In this document: in pieces, positions 1-5,846 of the stretch | Layout: every line of letters starts with the position of its first letter | How positions within the stretch are numbered: position 1 is the first letter of the stretch | DNA from: JANOSH01 sp031415695 | Lineage (GTDB): Bacteria; Actinomycetota; Acidimicrobiia; Acidimicrobiales; Ilumatobacteraceae | Reading direction: 5' to 3' | Assembly (NCBI GenBank): GCA_031415695.1 | Contig: JANOSH010000073.1 | Location: forward strand, 1 to 6,103 | DNA length: 6,103 bases | Program-made: the position numbers and the translations under genes | Notes under the pieces: model-generated | Told to the model about the DNA's origin: nothing | The model's input: only the letters and a program-made list of their open reading frames with translations | Databases searched by the model: none

Positions 1-107
1 CGCTGGCGACTCGGACGACACACTGCTGCCGCTGTTCCCGGCAGATGTTTGCACCAGACCTGCGTGCCCTACGGCATCCAGGTGCTTGGCGAGTCCCTGC
101 GCGATGA
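1..107 (-). repeat. left arm of a perfect 107-bp inverted repeat (probable fold-back artefact)
   Basis: Bases 1-107 are the exact reverse complement of 146-252 (107 of 107), separated by a 38-base spacer at 108-145. The break at 107/108 is also where agreement with the second gag copy at 5983 begins, so 108-145 is genuine gag and 1-107 is gag sequence turned round. Placed at the very edge of the window and free of mismatches, this looks like a template-switch or amplification chimera, or an assembly fold-back, rather than old genomic structure. A real nested inverted copy cannot be excluded. The first 20 codons of the long frame (49-108) come from this arm and should not be counted as protein. 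Confidence 0.9.
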
Positions 108-3100
108 CCTCGTTGCCGCAGAAGCGCAGCGTATGATCAACGAGATCATCGCGCAGGGACTCGCCAAGCACCTGGATGCCGTAGGGCACGCAGGTCTGGT
201 GCAAACATCTGCCGGGAACAGCGGCAGCAGTGTGTCGTCCGAGTCGCCAGCGGCCGGACCGAATGACGATGCCGCAGGGCTCGGTTTCGATGACAAGGCC
301 ATTGGGGCGATGATCGAGAAGGGGATTCTCGCTGCCCTGGTGTCTAGGACCAAGCCTGGGACCAAAGCGGGTGCGTGGTCTCCGTACGCTCCGAGTCGAA
401 GTTCCACTTCGGTCTCGAGCGGTGCTCGCACCACGTTGCCGCCAGCGAACCACTACACCAAACTGGTGTACGACGGTATAAACTGGCCGATGTTCAAGAG
501 GGCGTTCCTTATCCAGCTCGAGAAGTTCGACCTGGCGAGATCGATCAAGGTCGAGATCGAAGGACTGCGTCACCAGCCGAACCTCCCCGGCAAGTCCCTC
601 AACGAGCTGCTGGAGGACCGTGCTGAAGACGAGGAAAAATACCTCGAATTGATCAAATCGCGAGACGCTTTCGAGATGATCACCAACGCAATGGCCAAGG
701 CGCCTGAAGCGGTGGTTCTGCCGTTCAATTCGATCGAGGACGGCAATGCGTTCGCCATCTGGAATTCAATCCTAGATGTTGTGGAAGACACCACGCCGAC
801 GTCCACGCACGCACTTCTGACCGAGCTTAATCAGGCGGAACAGAAGCCCGGTGAGCCGGTGGTTGAATGGGCCAACAGATACCAGGCGATCGCGGTCAAA
901 CTCTCGCAGAAAGGGGAACTCGTATCCCCTCTCATGCAAACTCACGGATTCGTACGTGGTTTGAGACCGGAGTTCAATCTGTTCAGGGCCGCGCAATCGT
1001 CGGTACCTGATACGAGCCTGGCACAGGCGATCAAGGCGGCCAGGAACCACGAAGCCAACATGCCGAAGCAGAAGACTTCGTCCTCGGCCCACGGCTTGGC
1101 GGCAGTTGCCACAGCCGATTCGATCTGCCACAACTGTGGTGGAAAGGGGCACTTTGTGGCTGAATGCCCACAGCCTGCCGCCCCGAAGAAACGCTGCAAC
1201 TGGTGCAACTATACGAATCACACCGAAGCGGAGTGCCGCTTCAAACTCAAAGGGGCACCGAGAGGGACCCCGCCGCGACGCAACAGGGCGGCAGTGGCAT
1301 ACGCGAAGGTGGAGCACGGCTGTGTGGCCAAAGTGGTCATAGAGCCAGCCTCACCCAAGCAGAGATCGTACTTGGAAGTTGTGTCCCAGACCAATTCCAC
1401 GAACTCTGGACCACAACTGCAGCGACCTGCCTCCGAAGCCAAGCTTCAGGGGGGGAACGGGAAACCAGAGTACGCTCTTAATGTCAAATACAAAGCGCCG
1501 ATGCCGAACAATCAGGGATCGGAATGGCTCCTGGACTCCGCAGCATCGAGGCACATGGCGAATTCCACGCTGCCGATCGACAACGAGGTTCCGACCCAAG
1601 GAGTCACCATCACCACCGCATCCGGGCAGACTCTTAAGTCTCCCAGCATGGGAACAGTCAGTCTGAACCTGGGCGCGGGGGCAGTACGGCTCAAGGGGGT
1701 GCTCTCGCACCCACAACTTGACAGCAACCTGATGAGCGTGAAGTCGCTCCTTGACGGCCAGCCAGACCTGGACCACGTCATCTTCTACAGGGATGCGGCC
1801 TATGCGGTGAACAAACAAGGGCAAAACACCGTCACTGCGGTGGAAAGAGACGGCCTCTTTGTTGTTCAGTCCAATAACATCGCGGCGAACCAAGCCAGTG
1901 CAGCGATGCAGGACCCTCAGCTGGATCTCTGGCACCAGCGCCTCGGCCATTCGAGTCAATCGAGCCTGGCGCTCGTCCAGCAGTCCGGTGCGATCAAGCA
2001 ACTCACTGTGCTTCCCAAGTTCGAGCGAAAACAGGGCGAGGTATGCAGGGGATGCGCGGAAGGGAAAGCGATTCGGAAGCCGGCAGGACGCAGCAAGCCT
2101 GAATCAGCTCAATCCACGCGTATCCTGCAGCGTGTCCACATGGACATTCAAGGCCCCTTTCCCAGGGAATCACTGACTGGAGCGAGATACGTGCTGATGA
2201 TTGAGGACGAGTGGAGTGGAATGAAGTTTGCCTTTCCTCTCAAGTCCAAAGCGCAAGCCACGGATGAGCTCATCGCCTGGATCAAGCAAGTTGAGCTGGA
2301 AACCAGGCAAGGAGTAGTGGAAATCCATTCCGATGGTGGGGGAGAGTTTGTGAACAGGAAGATCGAGCGCTTCTGCAAAGGAAAAGGGATCAAGCAAACC
2401 TACACTCCGCCTCACACTCCGCACCTCAACGGCCGAGCCGAACGAGCACTGCGGACCGCGTCCGAAGCAACAAGATGCTGCCTGTCTCATGCGAATGCAT
2501 CACCGGCGCTCTGGGACCACGCGTTTCAACAGTCGATCCTGATCCAGAACCAGGCGACGTTGAGAAACGGAACCAGGTTGACCCCGGCGCAGATCTGGCT
2601 CAATCGTACGGACCCGGTGAGCATCACTCGGCTATTTGTCTGGGGATGCGACGGATGGGTCCACACGCCAGAGGCTGATCGTCGATCGAAGTGGGGGCCA
2701 AAGGCCAAGCTGATGATGCACCTGGGATGGTACCCGCTCCGGGGCGCTTGGAAGATGCTCGACGTGTCAACGATGAACGTGATTTTCAGCCGTGACGTAA
2801 CTTTCGCTGAGTCCAAGTTCACGCAATCGAGGAAATTCAGAGAGGAACGCGACGAGGATATCGATGCGGACGAGAAGACGGACAAGGAGTTCTACGAAAG
2901 CGTCGCTTTGAGGGGGGAAATCGAGTTGGCGAAGCTCATCAGCCTCGAAAGCCACCAACTCCCAGCTGACCAAAGCAACGCACAGGACCCTAGCGAGTCG
3001 AAACATGATGAGGCGGACACCCCTGAGGAGGATGTCACACTTCCCAGGACGGTTGAACCTGAACCTTCTGACGACGAAGCTGACTTCGACCTCTCCGATC

Positions 3101-5643
3101 TCGACCAAGACCAGTCGGATAATGATGACCCGCCTGATGATCCACACAAGGAGGATGGGATCGAGGAAAAGAAATACCCAGAGCCAGTGCCGGAGCCCCG
3201 AACCAAGTGGCAGAACATTCCGCGGAGAACGCCCATAGATCGCTCAGCCCGGCGCGCCCCGGCCCGCTACGGAATGGTCGCCCAAGGCGATATCGGTCAA
3301 AGGCACGCTAACGCAGCCAAGGTACAGTCCGAAGAAGATTATGACTCGCAAGATAGCGACGCAGAGAATCAGCTCAGGGACGAATATCGATCTGCTTCGA
3401 GGAAGGACCGGGAACCAGCTCCGGATCTTCCCCCGGTGAAGAAAGGACAACGAAAAATGCCGAGCCAGCGATGCACGGCTACCACTAGACACGGGAGGCA
3501 TTGCAGCATGAAGACAGTCGCAGGAGAATACTGCTGGCGGCACCTCCAAGCACGCAAATCACTCCGCATCAAGAAGTCGAGCGCGCCGAACATCAAGTCC
3601 AAGGGGCTGTTTGCGACGAGAGACTTTGATGCAAACGAAGCAGTCTGTGCTTACACGGGGGAAATACGCCCCGGAGGCGGCGATGACTACGAAGGATCGG
3701 ACTACGTATTCGAAATCAGCAGGGCGATCGCGATCGATGCAGCCCGGACCAACTCGGCAGTCGGTCGATTCGTCAACGACGCCAGAGGAACGGGCCACAC
3801 CGTCAACTGTAAGTTTGCCATCGACAGGCGTCGTCGTACGGTCACACTCAAGACCATCAAGCCTGTCAAGGCAGGGCAGGAACTCTTCATCACCTACGGG
3901 GCGGACTACTGGCGACTCAAAGGCGGCCTGGCCGGACCGAGGCCCCAGACTGGCAAGAAGCTTGGCCCCCGAGCCAACGTAGCAGAGGTGATTGAAGCGG
4001 AGGAACCGGTGGAGTCAGATCCCAAGACACTGAAGGAAGCGTATGGCAGGCCGACGGGAGAACTCTGGAGAGCTGCCGCTGAGGAGGAATTCGAGTCACT
4101 CCGCAAGCACGGCACCTGGGAAGTTGTCGACGGACTACCACCTGGAGCCCACGCAATCAGTACACTGATGGTGCTCACAGTGAAGACCGATGGACAAGGA
4201 AAATTCGTCAAGCGAAAGGTGAGGATGACGGTGAGAGGTGACCAATGCAGGCCGGGAGACTGGAACGAAACGTTCGCCGCGACAATGTCCCAGGAGACCT
4301 TCAGAGCTCTCCTTGCCGATGCGACGATCAAGGGCCTCGTAGTAGAAACGCTTGACGTTACCACGGCGTTCCTGCATGCGATCCTACACGAGGTGATCTA
4401 TGTCAAGCCTCCGCTCGGCATGAAAGGAATCAAAGCGGGCCAGTTCCTCAGACTCCTCAAGGCGCTCTACGGACTCAAGCAGTCGTCCAATGAATGGAAC
4501 AAGATCCTCCATGCTGCATTTCGCGAGCTTGGGTACGAACAGTGCAAAGATTGTGACCCCTGCCTGTTCGTCCGGAAGTCCCGAACAGGAAACATCCTCA
4601 AACTCTCTCACTGGGTCGACGATATCATCAAGGTTTTCGACGAAATAGACCGAAAGGAAATGGAATCTGACATCGCTAAGCTTGGGAAGAAGTTCGACAT
4701 CAAGGACCTCGGCGCAATCAAGCTCATGATCGGGTTCAGGGTGACGAGAGATCTCATCGCCGGGACCACGCTGATCGATCAAGAGGCCTACATCCAACAG
4801 CTGTTGGAGCAGTATGGCTTCGATCAGTGCAACCCTGCACGCACTCCGGGCGACAAGAATGCCACGGAATCAACTGCGGTGCACCATCCCGGGGTGGTCA
4901 ACGCTGAATCAACTCAGGAGAGCCGCCACCCTCGAGTCACTCTGAAGGACTACAGAGCCATCGTCGGATCGCTCCAATGGGCAGCTAGCGGCACAAGACC
5001 GGACATCGCCTTTGTTGTTAATTCAATGCTGGCGAGACATCTGGCGGATCCGAAGCCAGAACACCTGGACGCAGTGAAGCGATGCATGCGCTACCTTGCC
5101 GGCACTCGTTCGAAAGGAATCCTCTACTCGAAACGAAGCGATATTCTGGACAATGGTTGTCTCGTGAGCTACAGTGATTCCGATTGGGCCGAGGACTCAG
5201 AGAGAAGATCGGTCAGCGGACTGTTGTTCAAACTCGCAGGCGGACCAATCAGCTGGATCAGTCGCAGACAGCCGACTGTTTCGCTCTCTTCGACCGAAGC
5301 TGAGTACATTGCAATGAATGAAGCTGGAAGGGAAATGAAGTGGCTCTATCGGCTGCTGAATTGCATTGGGGCCACTCAATCACTGCCCTTGGAACTGAGA
5401 TGTGACAATCAGTCCGCAATCAGAACGGCAATCAAGGACGGCAACATGGATCGTCGCAAGCACATTGATGTCAAACATCACTGGATCAGAGAACAGCTTG
5501 AAGGGGACATAATTAAGCTCGTGTGGACTCCATCCACCGACAACGAAGCTGATCTCCTGACGAAAGCGCTGACCCCGATGCTCTTCTTGCCGTTCCGCGA
5601 CCAAGTTCTCGGCTACATCTACGGGAAGAATGGATCAAATTAA
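49..5643 (+). CDS. gag-pol: Gag-Pol polyprotein of a copia-type retrotransposon with an internal SET domain
   Basis: One 1,864-codon frame encodes the whole polyprotein. In order: Gag core (about residues 136-330), two CCHC zinc knuckles (360-396), aspartic protease (active site D496), integrase zinc domain (H629, H634, C666, C669), integrase core (D699, D762, E798), integrase C-terminal region (to about 928), acidic linker, Cys/His motif (1142-1165), SET domain (about 1171-1289), reverse transcriptase (D1436, D1524, D1525) and RNase H (D1710, E1750, D1786, D1835). The product should be cut by its own protease inside virus-like particles and copy the element's RNA into DNA for integration. 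The Met at 49 is not the real start: codons 1-20 lie in the inverted artefact. The true N-terminus is at 5840 or 5849 in the second copy, which joins this frame at L21. Gag and Pol share one frame, so no frameshift signal is needed; how Gag would be made in excess is not apparent. Confidence 0.95.
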   Translation: MHQTCVPYGIQVLGESLRDDLVAAEAQRMINEIIAQGLAKHLDAVGHAGLVQTSAGNSGSSVSSESPAAGPNDDAAGLGFDDKAIGAMIEKGILAALVSRTKPGTKAGAWSPYAPSRSSTSVSSGARTTLPPANHYTKLVYDGINWPMFKRAFLIQLEKFDLARSIKVEIEGLRHQPNLPGKSLNELLEDRAEDEEKYLELIKSRDAFEMITNAMAKAPEAVVLPFNSIEDGNAFAIWNSILDVVEDTTPTSTHALLTELNQAEQKPGEPVVEWANRYQAIAVKLSQKGELVSPLMQTHGFVRGLRPEFNLFRAAQSSVPDTSLAQAIKAARNHEANMPKQKTSSSAHGLAAVATADSICHNCGGKGHFVAECPQPAAPKKRCNWCNYTNHTEAECRFKLKGAPRGTPPRRNRAAVAYAKVEHGCVAKVVIEPASPKQRSYLEVVSQTNSTNSGPQLQRPASEAKLQGGNGKPEYALNVKYKAPMPNNQGSEWLLDSAASRHMANSTLPIDNEVPTQGVTITTASGQTLKSPSMGTVSLNLGAGAVRLKGVLSHPQLDSNLMSVKSLLDGQPDLDHVIFYRDAAYAVNKQGQNTVTAVERDGLFVVQSNNIAANQASAAMQDPQLDLWHQRLGHSSQSSLALVQQSGAIKQLTVLPKFERKQGEVCRGCAEGKAIRKPAGRSKPESAQSTRILQRVHMDIQGPFPRESLTGARYVLMIEDEWSGMKFAFPLKSKAQATDELIAWIKQVELETRQGVVEIHSDGGGEFVNRKIERFCKGKGIKQTYTPPHTPHLNGRAERALRTASEATRCCLSHANASPALWDHAFQQSILIQNQATLRNGTRLTPAQIWLNRTDPVSITRLFVWGCDGWVHTPEADRRSKWGPKAKLMMHLGWYPLRGAWKMLDVSTMNVIFSRDVTFAESKFTQSRKFREERDEDIDADEKTDKEFYESVALRGEIELAKLISLESHQLPADQSNAQDPSESKHDEADTPEEDVTLPRTVEPEPSDDEADFDLSDLDQDQSDNDDPPDDPHKEDGIEEKKYPEPVPEPRTKWQNIPRRTPIDRSARRAPARYGMVAQGDIGQRHANAAKVQSEEDYDSQDSDAENQLRDEYRSASRKDREPAPDLPPVKKGQRKMPSQRCTATTRHGRHCSMKTVAGEYCWRHLQARKSLRIKKSSAPNIKSKGLFATRDFDANEAVCAYTGEIRPGGGDDYEGSDYVFEISRAIAIDAARTNSAVGRFVNDARGTGHTVNCKFAIDRRRRTVTLKTIKPVKAGQELFITYGADYWRLKGGLAGPRPQTGKKLGPRANVAEVIEAEEPVESDPKTLKEAYGRPTGELWRAAAEEEFESLRKHGTWEVVDGLPPGAHAISTLMVLTVKTDGQGKFVKRKVRMTVRGDQCRPGDWNETFAATMSQETFRALLADATIKGLVVETLDVTTAFLHAILHEVIYVKPPLGMKGIKAGQFLRLLKALYGLKQSSNEWNKILHAAFRELGYEQCKDCDPCLFVRKSRTGNILKLSHWVDDIIKVFDEIDRKEMESDIAKLGKKFDIKDLGAIKLMIGFRVTRDLIAGTTLIDQEAYIQQLLEQYGFDQCNPARTPGDKNATESTAVHHPGVVNAESTQESRHPRVTLKDYRAIVGSLQWAASGTRPDIAFVVNSMLARHLADPKPEHLDAVKRCMRYLAGTRSKGILYSKRSDILDNGCLVSYSDSDWAEDSERRSVSGLLFKLAGGPISWISRRQPTVSLSSTEAEYIAMNEAGREMKWLYRLLNCIGATQSLPLELRCDNQSAIRTAIKDGNMDRRKHIDVKHHWIREQLEGDIIKLVWTPSTDNEADLLTKALTPMLFLPFRDQVLGYIYGKNGSN
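108..228 (+). repeat. direct repeat, copy 1 (gag N-terminal region)
   Basis: These 121 bases are identical to 5983-6103. The repeat distance is 5,875 bp, the length of the internal region plus one LTR. It marks the point where the contig closes on itself. Confidence 0.95.
146..252 (+). repeat. right arm of the 107-bp inverted repeat (genuine gag sequence)
   Basis: This segment is in its natural orientation within gag. Its first part (146-228) matches the second gag copy at 6021-6103 base for base. It is the likely template of the inverted copy at 1-107. Confidence 0.9.
454..1050 (+). other. Gag capsid-like core region
   Basis: Residues about 136-330 begin with YTKLVYDGINWPMFKRAF, the usual opening of copia-type Gag (a Leu-x-Tyr-Asp-Gly-x-Asn-Trp pattern). 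A helix-rich stretch follows, including an alignment-friendly segment around WANRYQAIAVKL and FVRGLRPEF. In this family the region forms the particle shell. Residues 21-135 upstream are Ser/Ala/Gly-rich and probably disordered. The assignment rests on pattern and position, not on a strong motif. Confidence 0.8.
1126..1236 (+). other. two Gag CCHC zinc knuckles
   Basis: Two C-x2-C-x4-H-x4-C motifs stand close together: C360, C363, H368, C373 (CHNCGGKGHFVAEC) and C383, C386, H391, C396 (CNWCNYTNHTEAEC). They are the nucleocapsid-type RNA-binding fingers that package element RNA and aid primer annealing. Many copia elements have only one such finger, so a tandem pair is somewhat less usual. A basic stretch (RGTPPRRNR) follows. 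Confidence 0.95.
1501..1815 (+). other. aspartic protease domain (PR)
   Basis: WLLDSAASRHM at residues 493-503 is the retropepsin active-site segment of copia elements, with catalytic D496. Downstream, VTITTASGQTLKSPSMGTVS and LKGVLSHPQLDSNLMSVKSL match the normal flap and C-terminal pattern of the family. The usual triad is Asp-Ser/Thr-Gly; here it is Asp-Ser-Ala. Other copia-type elements also vary this Gly, so activity is plausible. The enzyme would work as a dimer to mature the polyprotein. Confidence 0.9.
1915..2460 (+). other. integrase zinc-binding and catalytic core (IN)
   Basis: The N-terminal zinc domain is H-x4-H-x31-C-x2-C (H629, H634, C666, C669), opening with LWHQRLGH as in the GAG-pre-integrase domain. 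The core has the D,D(35)E triad: D699 in HMDIQGPF, D762 in HSDGGGEF and E798 in NGRAERA, with exactly 35 residues between the last two. The enzyme inserts the cDNA into host chromatin. All catalytic and metal ligands are present. Confidence 0.95.
2461..2830 (+). other. integrase C-terminal region
   Basis: Residues about 805-928 carry the copia-specific pattern after the core. They include LFVWGCDGWVHTPEADRRSKW, in place of the usual Leu-x-x-Phe-Gly-Cys stretch, then LMMHLGWY and VIFSRDVTFAES, which match the commonly seen FLGY and SRDVxFxE blocks. In Ty1/copia elements the integrase C-terminus contacts host factors for targeting. Here it leads directly into the long acidic linker. Confidence 0.85.
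2831..3456 (+). other. acidic linker between integrase and the SET module
   Basis: Roughly 209 residues with no enzyme motif. The first half (about 931-1045) is rich in Asp and Glu, for example DDEADFDLSDLDQDQSDNDD. It then turns Pro- and Arg-rich. RRTPIDRSARRAPARYG at residues 1059-1075 resembles the basic Arg-Ser-x-Arg-x-x-x-Pro-x-x-Tyr segment that usually comes shortly before RT in copia elements. A second acidic patch follows before the Cys/His motif. It is probably disordered and may hold the integrase/RT cleavage site. Confidence 0.7.
3472..3543 (+). other. small Cys/His motif (C-x9-C-x9-C-x2-H)
   Basis: C1142, C1152, C1162 and H1165 lie in CTATTRHGRHC and EYCWRHL. The pattern Cys-x-Ala-x-Thr-x-x-Gly-x-x-Cys followed by Tyr-Cys-Trp-x-His recalls short putative zinc motifs found in assorted eukaryotic and large-DNA-virus proteins, sometimes next to SET domains. 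Zinc binding is inferred from ligand spacing. It sits six residues upstream of the SET domain, so the two probably travelled together. Confidence 0.7.
3559..3915 (+). other. SET domain, protein lysine methyltransferase-like
   Basis: Residues about 1171-1289 show the SET blocks in order: SKGLFATRDF (SAM-binding N-terminal loop, normally GxGLFA), VCAYTGEI (the Tyr-x-Gly-Glu block), AIDAARTNSAVGRFVNDARG (the Arg-Phe-x-Asn block, normally NHS) and GQELFITYGADYW (the Glu-x-x-x-x-Tyr block with the catalytic-core Tyr1283). At about 120 residues it is a minimal SET domain with no Cys-rich pre- or post-SET, like the compact viral SET proteins, which also end in YGxDYW. The family transfers methyl groups from SAM to lysines, most often on histones. 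The substrate here is unknown. It is in frame between integrase and RT, where copia elements normally have only a linker. Confidence 0.88.
4066..4860 (+). other. reverse transcriptase domain (RVT_2 type)
   Basis: The domain starts at ELWRAAAEEEFESLRKHGTW, the standard opening of copia RT. It contains LDVTTAFLHAIL with D1436, a YGLKQSSNEWN block (canonically YGLKQ-x-x-R-x-W) and the double-Asp motif at D1524-D1525. That last motif reads HWVDDI, where copia elements almost always have YVDD. It then continues through FDIKDLGAIKLMIGFRV and the Tyr-Ile-Gln-Gln-Leu-Leu segment typical of the thumb. All three catalytic Asp residues are present, so polymerase activity is likely despite the Trp. Confidence 0.95.
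5155..5600 (+). other. RNase H domain
   Basis: The four acidic catalytic positions are visible: D1710 in SYSDSDWAED, E1750 in SLSSTEAEY, D1786 in RCDNQSAI and D1835 in TDNEADLLTK. GGPISWISRRQ and KHIDVKHHWIRE are further copia hallmarks. The domain degrades the RNA strand during cDNA synthesis and spares the polypurine tract as plus-strand primer. The polyprotein ends 40-50 residues later in GYIYGKNGSN, an ordinary copia-like C-terminus. Confidence 0.95.
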
Positions 5644-5669
5644 TGCGACCAGCAGCTAAAGCTCAGGTC

Positions 5670-5678
5670 GAGGGGGTG
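5670..5678 (+). promoter_or_regulatory. polypurine tract (plus-strand primer site)
   Basis: GAGGGGGTG lies directly before the LTR start, 26 bases after the Pol stop. A G-rich run abutting TGTTAG is the normal copia arrangement. The T near its end means the RNase H-resistant run is probably GAGGGGG. Confidence 0.8.
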
Positions 5679-5835
5679 TGTTAGAATAAGCAGTGAGAAT
5701 TAATGCTGATGCTAGTAACTCAAGCACGCGGGCACGCGAAACCGCTGCCTGTTTGCAAAGCGGCGCCCACAGTCAATCGTGGAATAACCGCACACAGTTC
5801 AATCTATCGATTCAACCTCTACGCATCGCGTATCA
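5679..5835 (+). repeat. long terminal repeat, 157 bp, single visible copy
   Basis: The left edge TGTTAGAATAAG is a classic copia LTR start following the polypurine tract, and the right edge ...GTATCA is followed at once by the primer-binding site, so both boundaries are supported by function. Ends are TG...CA. At 157 bp it is short for the family. It must hold promoter and polyadenylation signals, but no convincing TATA box is visible. AATAAG near the start and AATAAC at 5783-5788 are weak poly(A)-like candidates. It includes an 8-base tandem period (GCACGCG at 5724 and 5732) and a short hairpin (CCGCT 5742-5746 with AGCGG 5759-5763). Only one copy is seen, so LTR divergence cannot be measured. 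Confidence 0.85.
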
Positions 5836-5846
5836 GGTTATGAGCC
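5836..5846 (+). promoter_or_regulatory. primer-binding site for a half tRNA (initiator Met anticodon arm)
   Basis: GGTTATGAGCC begins on the base after the LTR. Its complement GGCTCATAACC equals the anticodon arm and loop of initiator tRNA-Met as spelled in yeast, not the 3' acceptor end. Drosophila copia primes minus-strand synthesis with a cleaved 5' half of initiator tRNA-Met bound in this way, so the same mechanism is inferred. A conventional TGG-starting site next to the LTR is absent. Confidence 0.8.

Noticed and set aside
49..51. ATG at 49 as the real gag-pol start
   Set aside because: It lies in the inverted segment. The second gag copy shows the true leader begins at 5840 or 5849 and differs completely before codon 21.
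69..434. Minus-strand open frame across the left fold-back, containing Gag-like residues reversed
   Set aside because: It exists only because of the inverted copy at 1-107 and the opposite strand of gag. It is not a gene.
1230..1500. Possible frameshift site between gag and protease
   Set aside because: Gag and Pol are in the same frame without a stop, so no slippery sequence is required and none stands out.
1351..2001. 216-codon minus-strand open frame (also others at 772-1317, 3906-4364 and 4384-4797)
   Set aside because: They lie opposite well-conserved Gag, protease, integrase and RT coding sequence, show no recognisable domain, and are expected shadows in GC-rich coding DNA.
3809..3814. 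Perfect GTAAGT 5' splice-site consensus inside the SET coding region
   Set aside because: The SET motif reads straight through it (RFVNDARG to KF and onward) and the frame stays open, so nothing shows an intron is removed here. Rated chance, though it could be tested with RNA reads because Drosophila copia makes gag mRNA by splicing.
5742..5763. Hairpin CCGCT...AGCGG with inner TTTGCAAA in the LTR, as a terminator or RNA element
   Set aside because: The stem is only 5 bp and no poly(A) signal is clearly placed beside it. Noted within the LTR entry but not called separately.
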